7,301 nt of DNA from Puniceicoccales bacterium (GTDB taxonomy: Bacteria > Verrucomicrobiota > Verrucomicrobiia > Opitutales > Oceanipulchritudinaceae): assembly GCA_030595525.1 (NCBI GenBank), contig JAUVDD010000082.1, positions 1-7,301 of the forward strand, read 5' to 3'. Position 1 is the first letter of the stretch. The number at the start of each line of letters is the position of its first letter. Positions 1-5,837 of the stretch are shown piece by piece. A program made the position numbers and the translations under genes. Below the pieces are notes generated by a model, which was given only the letters and a program-made list of their open reading frames with translations, made no database searches and had not been told where the DNA came from.

Positions 1-614
1 ACTTCCTTAACTAATTCTTCTGAAACCTCATGCGAACCGTTCTGGTAATCCGGATTGGTGCGGATGAAGGTCAATACAGCAGCAATCTGCTGATCCTTCA
101 GTTTCTTGAAAGGAGTCATGGCATTTTCGAACTGTTGGCCATTAACTGTAACCTTGCCGGATAGCCCCGATAAAAGAACCTTAACCAAGCGCTCCGGATT
201 GTCCTTCACCCAGTCCGAGTCGACGAGAGGAGGATATACCCCCGGTGTTCCCAGTCCAGTCGCCTGGTGACAAGCCACACAATTCTGGTTATAGACGCGC
301 TTGCCCAATGCCATAATGTCGACCTCCCGCGGACCGGCATCTCCGCCACCTCCCGCGACTTTGGTTTCGTCATAATGGAATGCACTAAATTCTCCGGAGT
401 ACCAGACCAGGTAGATTCCTGCCCAGAATGCCAGTACCATAAACATGGCCACAAAAATCAACGGCATCGGTGAGAAATCCTCTGTGGGTTCCTCCTTTTC
501 ACGCATCAACTGGCTGTGAACCTTCTGCAGGTCATGGTCATCGAACCGGGTCCCTTCAAAAGTGGGCCGTGGCTCTCCTTCGTGAGGATACTTATCTTTC
601 TGGTCTTCGCTCAT
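1..614 (-). CDS. ccoP: CcoP-like membrane-anchored monohaem cytochrome c subunit of cbb3 oxidase (3' end outside window)
   Basis: Probable electron-entry subunit of the cbb3-type oxidase, anchored in the inner membrane with its haem domain in the periplasm. The frame runs from an ATG at 612-614 to the left edge without a stop, giving 204 complete codons. AGAGG at 624-628 lies 9 nt upstream of the ATG, and the gap to ccoO is 15 nt. About 48 hydrophilic, charged residues come first, then one membrane helix (about 51-72), a Gly-rich linker (about 88-92) and a class I cytochrome c domain. That domain has CVACH at residues 112-116 and a likely axial Met at 166 (NAMTPF). Textbook CcoP has two CxxCH domains; only one is visible here. 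The last residues (about 180-204) resemble the tail of single-domain cytochromes, so the protein probably ends soon after the edge, but a second haem domain beyond it cannot be excluded. Position after ccoN-ccoO supports the CcoP assignment; a generic cytochrome c subunit is the alternative. Confidence 0.85.
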   Translation of the reverse strand, partial: MSEDQKDKYPHEGEPRPTFEGTRFDDHDLQKVHSQLMREKEEPTEDFSPMPLIFVAMFMVLAFWAGIYLVWYSGEFSAFHYDETKVAGGGGDAGPREVDIMALGKRVYNQNCVACHQATGLGTPGVYPPLVDSDWVKDNPERLVKVLLSGLSGKVTVNGQQFENAMTPFKKLKDQQIAAVLTFIRTNPDYQNGSHEVSEELVKE

Positions 615-623
615 GGAAATTGG

Positions 624-628
624 CCTCT
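624..628 (-). promoter_or_regulatory. Ribosome binding site of the ccoP-like gene
   Basis: AGAGG on the minus strand, 9 nt before the ATG at 614, lying between the ccoO stop and the next start. It supports the chosen start of a gene whose reading frame is cut by the window edge. Confidence 0.6.
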
Positions 629-629
629 C

Positions 630-1328
630 TTATTCCTCGGTAAATTTGATTTCCGGCAATTCGTAATCCTGATTCAAGCTCATCAGGTAGGAAACAAGAT
701 CCTTGGCACGCTGGGTTGGAATAACCTCAAACCCAGGTCCGGGATGATAATTAGCAGGTAGTTCAAGTGCCTCAACCGATGGTCCCGTCAACTCATTGAT
801 GGTCTGCACTTCGAAGAGGAAAGGATAAGGTGGCATCGTAGATCCCGTTGAGGTGATCTGCGGATTATAGATGTGCTGATATTGCCAAAGCTCAGGGTAG
901 CGTAGCCCAACATTGGTCAGATCCGGTCCGGTACGCATTGTACCCAGCATGACGCGGTCCTGCTCAATGTAATCACGGGCCACCGATTGACGATTGCCCC
1001 AGCCACGTTCAAAGTCCGCACCGAATCCCTTCCGGCGAACTTGTTGAGAATGGCAATACAGGCAGCCCATTTGCTCGTAGATTTCCTTCCCGCGCTGTGC
1101 CTCGCCGACTGGACGCAACGGATAAGCTGTCATCCCATCGGTGTTCTTGATGGTCACGCCATTGACGAGAAAATTCCCGCCACCAACCGGCTTGTCATCC
1201 TTGTCAACCAGTTCGGCAGTGACAGGTGTCAGGTCCTTCATTTGAAGGTGGGAGGTCAGTACGATCCCGGTCCAGGAAAACGCGAGGGTGAAAAAGACAC
1301 CCAGGAAAATGAGTGGTAAGCTTTTCAT
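630..1328 (-). CDS. ccoO: cbb3-type cytochrome c oxidase subunit II, monohaem CcoO
   Basis: Membrane-anchored monohaem cytochrome c that passes electrons to the haem b centres of CcoN; the haem domain faces the periplasm. The protein is 232 residues, within the usual CcoO size range. It has one N-terminal helix (about 4-26), a haem attachment site CLYCH at 89-93 inside the CcoO-typical GCxxCHSQxVR motif, the conserved RTGPDLTNVG segment (132-141), and a probable axial Met at 165 in STMPPYPFLF. The N-terminal stretch between the helix and the haem site (about 27-75) contains a short Gly-rich element (GGGNF, 49-53). The ATG lies 4 nt after the ccoN stop and has only a weak purine-rich sequence upstream (GAAGAG, about 10 nt), so translation is probably coupled to ccoN. 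The haem motif and the neighbours make the identification firm. Confidence 0.96.
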   Translation of the reverse strand: MKSLPLIFLGVFFTLAFSWTGIVLTSHLQMKDLTPVTAELVDKDDKPVGGGNFLVNGVTIKNTDGMTAYPLRPVGEAQRGKEIYEQMGCLYCHSQQVRRKGFGADFERGWGNRQSVARDYIEQDRVMLGTMRTGPDLTNVGLRYPELWQYQHIYNPQITSTGSTMPPYPFLFEVQTINELTGPSVEALELPANYHPGPGFEVIPTQRAKDLVSYLMSLNQDYELPEIKFTEE

Positions 1329-1332
1329 CGAA

Positions 1333-2823
1333 TCAGGTCTCTTCAGTGGTTGGGGTCAAAAGTGTTGGCTGGGTGACCTGTCCCTCAGTCTTCGGACTGA
1401 AGATCATCCAGAATACGTTAATCGCAAAAGCAATGTGGCCCACAAGGAGCATCAGTCCGGACAGGGAGCGCAGCCAAAGCCATGGCTTGGTGTTCTCCAC
1501 CACCTGAATGAAAGTGTGAACGGGTACGCCGTCCGCATCCAGAGCATTCATTTCGAGACCTTGTATCCAGCCGCCGATTTGCAGGGAAATCACCATCAGG
1601 AGGATACCGAGTCCACACATCCACCAATGTACCCTAATCAGGAACGGATTGCGCCATTCACGGAACAGGAGGCGCGGCATCATGTAGTAAACCGCACCAA
1701 ACATGATCATCGTGAAGAAGGCATAAACTCCATGGTGGGCATGCCCAACTGTGAAATGCGTAAAGTGTGTCACTTCATTCACATGACGAAGCGCCATCGC
1801 ACTACCAAACAGGCTGACAACCGTATAGTTGATAGCCCCAAACATGACAAAACGGATGGTCGGGCTGGCCCAGCCGTCCTTGTGACTGCCAACCACTGTC
1901 AAGTGGTGGTTGATGGCTGTGACTATCACCGGAATCACCATCATCACACTGGCCACTGTGCCTGCGGAAATTACCCATGCAGGAACCGGACCACCAATCA
2001 GGTGATGAACACCAGCCCAGTTGTAGAATAGTGCTAATGCCCAGAATCCAACTACGGAAAGGTAGTAACTGTGAATCGGACGACCCAGCACCTTGGGAAT
2101 TAAATAATAGGCGGTGGCGATGGCGATCGGAGTCAACCACAGACCAAGAACATTGTGGGCAAACCACCAGTTGGTCAGTGACTGAACAACTCCCGTTGCC
2201 GGCTCAAAGATCAACATAATCTGGGCGATCGTGTACAACCATGGGAGCCAGAAAAAGGCTGCCAAAATATACCATTGAGAAACGTAGACGTGTTCAGACT
2301 GACGCCACCGGAAAGCGATTACCACCCAGACACCAATCAATGCGTATGTGATGATTACCAATGGCGTGATGTATGCCGGCATTTCCAGCCATTCAACACC
2401 TACCATGTCGCCACGCAGGATTCCGAAAATCCCCACAGTAACAGCAATGTTCCAGAAGATGCCCGCAGCCAACAGAATGTTGGTGTGACGGATTCTCGCT
2501 TTGCAAAGACGGCCCATTATCCATGGTGCCACTGCAAATATAACATTATTACCCCACCCGAAAATCATGGCATTCAAGTGTGCTGTCCGGACGCGCCCGA
2601 AGGTTAGCCACTCACTCAATCCCAGAAAGTCGGGATTCGTCGACTTGATTGCCGCCATGATGGCGAACGCACTGCCGGCCAACAACCAGAATACAGCGGA
2701 CACTAGAAACAGCATGGCCGGTTGGCGCATGGATGCATCCACTTCACCCAACCTGGCCTTCATGTCGATTGAAGGTTCTCCGGTTGGATTGATTGATTCT
2801 ACTAGCGAGGGTTTTGAACTCAT
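1333..2823 (-). CDS. ccoN: cbb3-type cytochrome c oxidase catalytic subunit I, CcoN
   Basis: Catalytic subunit of a C-family haem-copper oxygen reductase: it reduces O2 to water at a haem b3-CuB site in the inner membrane and is expected to pump protons. It has 496 residues and about 12 membrane helices. Ligands read by motif: His82 (RTAHLNA, low-spin haem b), His223 (WWFAHN) and His273-His274 (AGVHHL) for CuB, His361 for haem b3 and His363 for low-spin haem (GHAHHG). Tyr267 sits six residues before His273, where the C-family cross-linked Tyr lies. Glu144 and Glu147 (EWLE) match a conserved EYAE element, and Tyr239 and Tyr333 match proton-path tyrosines. Against the textbook pattern as I recall it, two positions differ: Gly259 replaces a His and Phe339 replaces the Glu of FEGP. 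No CuA subunit is present, as expected for this family. The start has a strong AGGAG 8 nt upstream; the gap to ccoS is 16 nt. Confidence 0.96.
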   Translation of the reverse strand: MSSKPSLVESINPTGEPSIDMKARLGEVDASMRQPAMLFLVSAVFWLLAGSAFAIMAAIKSTNPDFLGLSEWLTFGRVRTAHLNAMIFGWGNNVIFAVAPWIMGRLCKARIRHTNILLAAGIFWNIAVTVGIFGILRGDMVGVEWLEMPAYITPLVIITYALIGVWVVIAFRWRQSEHVYVSQWYILAAFFWLPWLYTIAQIMLIFEPATGVVQSLTNWWFAHNVLGLWLTPIAIATAYYLIPKVLGRPIHSYYLSVVGFWALALFYNWAGVHHLIGGPVPAWVISAGTVASVMMVIPVIVTAINHHLTVVGSHKDGWASPTIRFVMFGAINYTVVSLFGSAMALRHVNEVTHFTHFTVGHAHHGVYAFFTMIMFGAVYYMMPRLLFREWRNPFLIRVHWWMCGLGILLMVISLQIGGWIQGLEMNALDADGVPVHTFIQVVENTKPWLWLRSLSGLMLLVGHIAFAINVFWMIFSPKTEGQVTQPTLLTPTTEET

Positions 2824-2831
2824 CTATTTAA

Positions 2832-2836
2832 CTCCT
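2832..2836 (-). promoter_or_regulatory. Ribosome binding site of ccoN
   Basis: AGGAG on the minus strand, 8 nt before the ccoN ATG at 2823, in the 16-nt gap after the ccoS stop. It is one of the two best Shine-Dalgarno matches in the window, fitting strong independent initiation of the catalytic subunit, and it fixes the ccoN start. Confidence 0.7.
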
Positions 2837-2839
2837 GTC

Positions 2840-3052
2840 TCACTTGCCCTTGGCGGCGCGCTTTTTGCGGCTGACCGGAAACCGGTCTGTCACTTGCCCA
2901 AGAGGTTCATCGTCGTCAAAAATACTCTGGGCACCTCTGTCCAAATTGGAGAATTGCCCGTTTTTGTGTGCCCAATGCAAGGCGATGGCGGTTGCTACAA
3001 AAAATGTCGTAGCAATCCCTGCAGCCAATAAAATGTAGATATTAAAATCCAT
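2840..3052 (-). CDS. ccoS: cbb3-type oxidase assembly protein CcoS
   Basis: Small inner-membrane assembly factor of the CcoS family, needed in studied bacteria for installing cofactors in CcoN. The protein has 70 residues: one N-terminal helix (about 4-27), then the CcoS hallmark NGQFSNLDRGAQSIFDDDEP (31-50), matching the family pattern GQFxDLxxPAxxILxDD, and a basic tail (61-70, SRKKRAAKGK). AGGAA at 3060-3064 lies about 8 nt before the ATG and overlaps the TAG stop of the preceding gene; the gap is 10 nt. In proteobacteria ccoS usually sits in a separate ccoGHIS cluster. Here it stands directly before ccoN inside the structural operon, so it would be made together with its client. The hallmark motif makes the call good even though the protein is short. 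Confidence 0.9.
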   Translation of the reverse strand: MDFNIYILLAAGIATTFFVATAIALHWAHKNGQFSNLDRGAQSIFDDDEPLGQVTDRFPVSRKKRAAKGK

Positions 3053-3062
3053 TTTGAAATTC

Positions 3063-3374
3063 CTATTTGGCGGCTTGTTCGGCCTTTAACTCCTCTACCG
3101 TAATTTCCATGGCCCTTTCAACCGGGACGCGTATGACACCCTCCAGTTGATTCACCCATTGGTAGTCATTCACCAGCCTGGCCTGTTCTGCCCGGACGTC
3201 ATTCCTGATCTTAATCCGGTCCACGATATTGCGCTCCTCTTGTGAAGCCGCCGGATCACGCAGATAGGTCAATGCCACAACCAGAACAAATACCAAAAAC
3301 ACGCCGATCCAACCCAAGGCGGATACCAGGGTGGTGTTGTCAGAAGGTTCTATATTAAAACTATGCTTACTCAT
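3063..3374 (-). CDS. Unnamed single-helix membrane protein at the ACIII/cbb3 junction
   Basis: No named family recognised. The protein has 103 residues: a short polar N-terminus, one membrane helix (about 17-37), then a charged, probably helical segment (about 40-70) and a C-terminal motif, YQWVNQLEGVIRVPVERAM (71-89), followed by an acidic/Ala-rich tail. I recall a similar pattern (YGWVxxxxGVVRIPIxRAM) in small unnamed proteins beside cytochrome oxidase genes of ACIII-bearing bacteria, which suggests an accessory subunit or assembly protein; this is memory, not a search. The start chosen is the ATG at 3372-3374, which overlaps the actF stop by 8 nt. A GTG 33 nt further upstream would add 11 residues but lies deep within actF. 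No clear Shine-Dalgarno sequence is present, so translation is probably coupled to actF. It may be a small ACIII subunit, an oxidase subunit standing in for CcoQ/CcoH, or a linker between the complexes. Confidence 0.85.
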   Translation of the reverse strand: MSKHSFNIEPSDNTTLVSALGWIGVFLVFVLVVALTYLRDPAASQEERNIVDRIKIRNDVRAEQARLVNDYQWVNQLEGVIRVPVERAMEITVEELKAEQAAK

Positions 3375-4620
3375 GGCAGTTAATGGATTCTTCGATCCGT
3401 GGATCACGAATCGGGATTGGCCGCTCCTTGGCAGCAGATTTCAGGAATGCCCAAATAACAACACCGCCCACACCTAACAGCATTGTGATGTCGACAAAGT
3501 GGACACCAAATTGACGAACTGTGTATCCACCGTGGCTGTCTGTTGCCAATTCCTGTGGGACAATATTCCAGTACAGGTCCAGCAGGTGGAAAACAAGTAT
3601 CCAGATTGCCACTACGCGAATCCGCATAACAAACTTGTTCTTGTACCAGAGCAAATAGATGAACGGGACAAAGAAGTGGAAGAATACTAATCCCAGGCTG
3701 ACCCACCACCAACTGTTCTTGCTGCCATCGTGATTCATCTCACGCATGTTGTACCAGAAGGTTTCTTCCGGGATGTTGGCATTATAAATCAGGAAGTACT
3801 GGGAGAAACTGATGTATGCCCAGAATACTGTGAATGCCAGCATCAGGCAACCGATCATGTAAAAGTGTACCGGTTTGACGATTCCCTTCAGGCGATCCTC
3901 ACGGGTTGCCAGGTAAAACAAGGACAACACTGTTGCCGACAGCGCGGCACGCATGCACGCGGCAAAGAACCAGACACCGTACATGGTCGAGAACCAGTGG
4001 TAGTTCAGCGTCTTGAACCAGTCGAAGGCGGCAAAGGTGGTGGCAAATGCACACAGGAACAATCCTACGGCAGCCAGCTTTCTGGAACGGTGTACGTTCA
4101 CATGATCGCCGGTCTTGTCCATATTGAAGGACCACTTGCGGAAGAAATATGCCAGGCCGCTCCAGACACAAAAATAAATGACGTAGCGGACCACGAAGAA
4201 TGACTGGCTCAGGAAGCCGGATTTGGCGACATAGAGCGAGTCTTCGGCAACCGTACCATGTCCACCCGGGACGATAGCCTCACTGTTCATCCAGATCCAG
4301 GGAACTTGTCCACCATCACTGGAAAACAGGCTCAGCAGGATTAATGGAAGAAAAATAATCGCCAGATACGGAAACGCACTGATGGCATGCTCCAATTGGC
4401 GTCGAACAATAACTGACCAGCCGGAATCAAACATCCACCAGATCATCACCAGGAACAGCATGCCGATCAGAATCGACAACCAGAAGGAAATGCCGAGCAA
4501 CCAGCCAATGAACGGCCGGGAGGGATCTGCTTCCGATCCCACAAACAAGCCGACCACCGACAGGGCGATCAGGATCAGCCCTCCAATCAGGAATTGTATG
4601 GATTTCTTATCACTGCTCAT
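3367..4620 (-). CDS. actF: Alternative Complex III membrane subunit ActF (NrfD-like)
   Basis: Polytopic inner-membrane subunit of ACIII, distantly related to ActC and to NrfD/PsrC proteins; thought to help hold the complex and perhaps move protons. The protein has 417 residues and about 10 helices. Recognisable ActF features are an N-terminal helix pair (about 8-62), the WSVIVRRQLEHA element with Arg74 and Glu77, FDWFKTLNYHWFSTMYG (199-215), AYISFSQYFLIYNANIPEE (268-286), a His-rich helix around 315, and FVDITMLLG near the C-terminus (375-383). The start ATG overlaps the actE stop as ATGA (4617-4620), and GGAG at 4631-4634 lies about 10 nt upstream. The 3' end overlaps the next gene by 8 nt. 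Length and motifs agree with the family, and its place after actE is the standard ACIII order. Confidence 0.95.
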   Translation of the reverse strand: MSSDKKSIQFLIGGLILIALSVVGLFVGSEADPSRPFIGWLLGISFWLSILIGMLFLVMIWWMFDSGWSVIVRRQLEHAISAFPYLAIIFLPLILLSLFSSDGGQVPWIWMNSEAIVPGGHGTVAEDSLYVAKSGFLSQSFFVVRYVIYFCVWSGLAYFFRKWSFNMDKTGDHVNVHRSRKLAAVGLFLCAFATTFAAFDWFKTLNYHWFSTMYGVWFFAACMRAALSATVLSLFYLATREDRLKGIVKPVHFYMIGCLMLAFTVFWAYISFSQYFLIYNANIPEETFWYNMREMNHDGSKNSWWWVSLGLVFFHFFVPFIYLLWYKNKFVMRIRVVAIWILVFHLLDLYWNIVPQELATDSHGGYTVRQFGVHFVDITMLLGVGGVVIWAFLKSAAKERPIPIRDPRIEESINCHE

Positions 4621-5276
4621 AGTCCAAGCTCTCCCCTGTTTTCAGCTGGAACATCATCAATGCTGCTTGTGGCGGCACGTTGCAAGGCACGTACATACAT
4701 GAGCACTTTCCATCGGTCCTCGACACGGATTTTCGTCCCGTACGGACCCATTGTGTTCTTACCATTTGTTATGGTGTTAAATATTTCTCCATCGGGTAAA
4801 TCGATCAGGCGGGTCTGGAGCAAACTGGCGATGGTATTATATTCATATCGCTCATTCGCAACCACACCCTTGCCGTTTCCGGATTCACCGTGGCACATGG
4901 AACAGTAAATTTTGAAGATTTCCTGTCCCTGTTTCATACTTTCCCAGGTGACTTCCACAGGAATACCGTCTCCAAACGTTTCTGCATCAAGCCGTCCTGA
5001 AACGAGATAATCATTCTCGCGAAAGCGGTTGTCCGGACTGAGATGTGGATAAACCTTTTGCTCTTCCGTGACAAACGGAACCGTCCCTGCAACGGGCTCT
5101 TGATCCATCCGCTTGTTATCGAAGAAACTGGTTTTGCCCTGCTCGTGGAACTTGGCTTGTCGGTCCATATCCGGGAAGACCTCGATCGGTGTATTATCCG
5201 ATTTGCAACCACGGAAACCAAACACTGTCAGGATCAAGGCAACCAGGAAGAAATAGATGATGAAAAACTGTCTCAT
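4617..5276 (-). CDS. actE: Alternative Complex III monohaem cytochrome c subunit ActE
   Basis: Monohaem c-type cytochrome of ACIII on the periplasmic side, likely passing electrons from the multihaem subunit towards the oxidase. The protein has 219 residues. The N-terminus is a hydrophobic segment (about 3-20) ending in FRGC with Cys24, which looks like a lipoprotein signal and anchor, although Phe-Arg at -3/-2 is not an ideal lipobox. CSMCHG at 125-130 binds haem c, followed by GNGKG (133-137), and Met176 in NTMGPYG is the probable axial ligand. The start is the ATG at 5276, 1 nt after the actD stop. AGGAGG at 5286-5291 lies 9 nt upstream, and the hydrophobic signal begins right at this Met. 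A longer reading to 5381 would add 35 basic residues inside actD and place the signal internally, so it is rejected. The stop overlaps the actF start. Confidence 0.95.
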   Translation of the reverse strand: MRQFFIIYFFLVALILTVFGFRGCKSDNTPIEVFPDMDRQAKFHEQGKTSFFDNKRMDQEPVAGTVPFVTEEQKVYPHLSPDNRFRENDYLVSGRLDAETFGDGIPVEVTWESMKQGQEIFKIYCSMCHGESGNGKGVVANERYEYNTIASLLQTRLIDLPDGEIFNTITNGKNTMGPYGTKIRVEDRWKVLMYVRALQRAATSSIDDVPAENRGELGL

Positions 5277-5277
5277 G

Positions 5278-5820
5278 TTATTCGTCCTCCTCATCTGAAA
5301 TGACTGCGATTTCCACCGGGTGCAGCGATTCGAGGAATTCACGTGTTTCGGTTTCGGAGAAAAGCTCATCCTCTGCCTCAATCACCACCGCGAACTTGTC
5401 ATCGGTCAAGTGACGGAACTTATCGTAGTTCATAACCGGATGATAGTGCATCGGCAGGCGGTTTGTAATAAACATGCCACCGAGTGTACCGAATGCAGCC
5501 AGCAGAATGGTTAGTTCATAGGCTACCGGAAAAGGAAAGATCGGGCTGAAAAAAGGCATACCACCAACGATTAACGGGTAGTCGAATTGTCCCATGTACC
5601 AAGCTGTCAGCATCCCGGTAATAAATCCGATGACACCGCCACAGAGGGTGAACACCGGTACTTTGGACCGCTTAATACCCATCGCCCCATCCAATCCGTG
5701 GATCGGGAATGGTGTCAGTACATCCCATTTCTTGAATCCTGCCTCGCGAACACTCTGGGCGGCATGATAAACCGCCGGGGCCGATTCGAAGAGGGCTAGA
5801 TATCCGTATTGTTTACTCAT
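5278..5820 (-). CDS. actD: Alternative Complex III subunit ActD (DUF3341 family)
   Basis: Membrane subunit of ACIII with two helices, in the family annotated as DUF3341; its role is structural or possibly in proton translocation, not catalytic redox chemistry, and no cofactor motif is seen. The protein has 180 residues. It starts with a small cytoplasmic domain (about 1-50) containing the family signature PFPIHGLDGAMG (37-48). Helix 1 (about 54-75) and helix 2 (about 100-118) follow, then HYHPVMNYDKF and DKFAVVIEAEDELF (125-154) typical of the C-terminal domain, and a strongly acidic tail (SDEEDE). Start: ATG at 5818-5820 with GAGGA at 5830-5834, 9 nt upstream; the gap to actC is 17 nt. The 3' end lies 1 nt from the actE start and carries the actE ribosome binding site in its acidic tail. 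Confidence 0.95.
   Translation of the reverse strand: MSKQYGYLALFESAPAVYHAAQSVREAGFKKWDVLTPFPIHGLDGAMGIKRSKVPVFTLCGGVIGFITGMLTAWYMGQFDYPLIVGGMPFFSPIFPFPVAYELTILLAAFGTLGGMFITNRLPMHYHPVMNYDKFRHLTDDKFAVVIEAEDELFSETETREFLESLHPVEIAVISDEEDE
5286..5291 (-). promoter_or_regulatory. Ribosome binding site that fixes the actE start
   Basis: A perfect AGGAGG on the minus strand, embedded in the last codons of actD (Asp-Glu-Glu-Asp-Glu tail) and 9 nt before the actE ATG at 5276. It decides the start in favour of the 219-residue reading over the 254-residue one. Confidence 0.75.
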
Positions 5821-5837
5821 GGTATCTGTTCCTCAAA

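Noticed and set aside
206..454. Minus-strand open frame of 82 codons overlapping the ccoP-like gene
   Set aside because: It lies in another frame of the same strand. The frame starting at 614 carries the membrane helix, CxxCH and axial Met; this one has none of these.
1288..2031. Long plus-strand open frame (247 codons) opposite ccoN
   Set aside because: It lies fully antisense to the conserved ccoN frame, its translation is rich in His, Asn and Thr with no domain or membrane pattern, and the opposite strand carries clear haem-copper ligands. It is a shadow of ccoN codons.
2824..2839. Possible promoter for the oxidase genes between ccoS and ccoN
   Set aside because: The gap is 16 nt and is filled by the ribosome binding site. 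I saw no convincing -35/-10 pair at the correct spacing, and the upstream gene gaps are equally short.
2841..2899. Repeated 9-mer CACTTGCCC at 2841 and 2891
   Set aside because: Both copies fall in ccoS codons (Gly-Lys/Gly-Gln followed by a TGA or GTG overlap). Two 9-base copies 50 nt apart fit chance and show no further structure.
3730..4203. Plus-strand open frame of 157 codons opposite actF
   Set aside because: It is antisense to conserved actF motifs, with low-complexity charged translation and no recognisable domain or convincing ribosome binding site.
5277..5381. Longer N-terminus for ActE (254 residues, start at 5381)
   Set aside because: It would add 35 basic, non-hydrophobic residues overlapping actD and place the export signal internally. 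The perfect AGGAGG 9 nt before the ATG at 5276 supports the shorter form.
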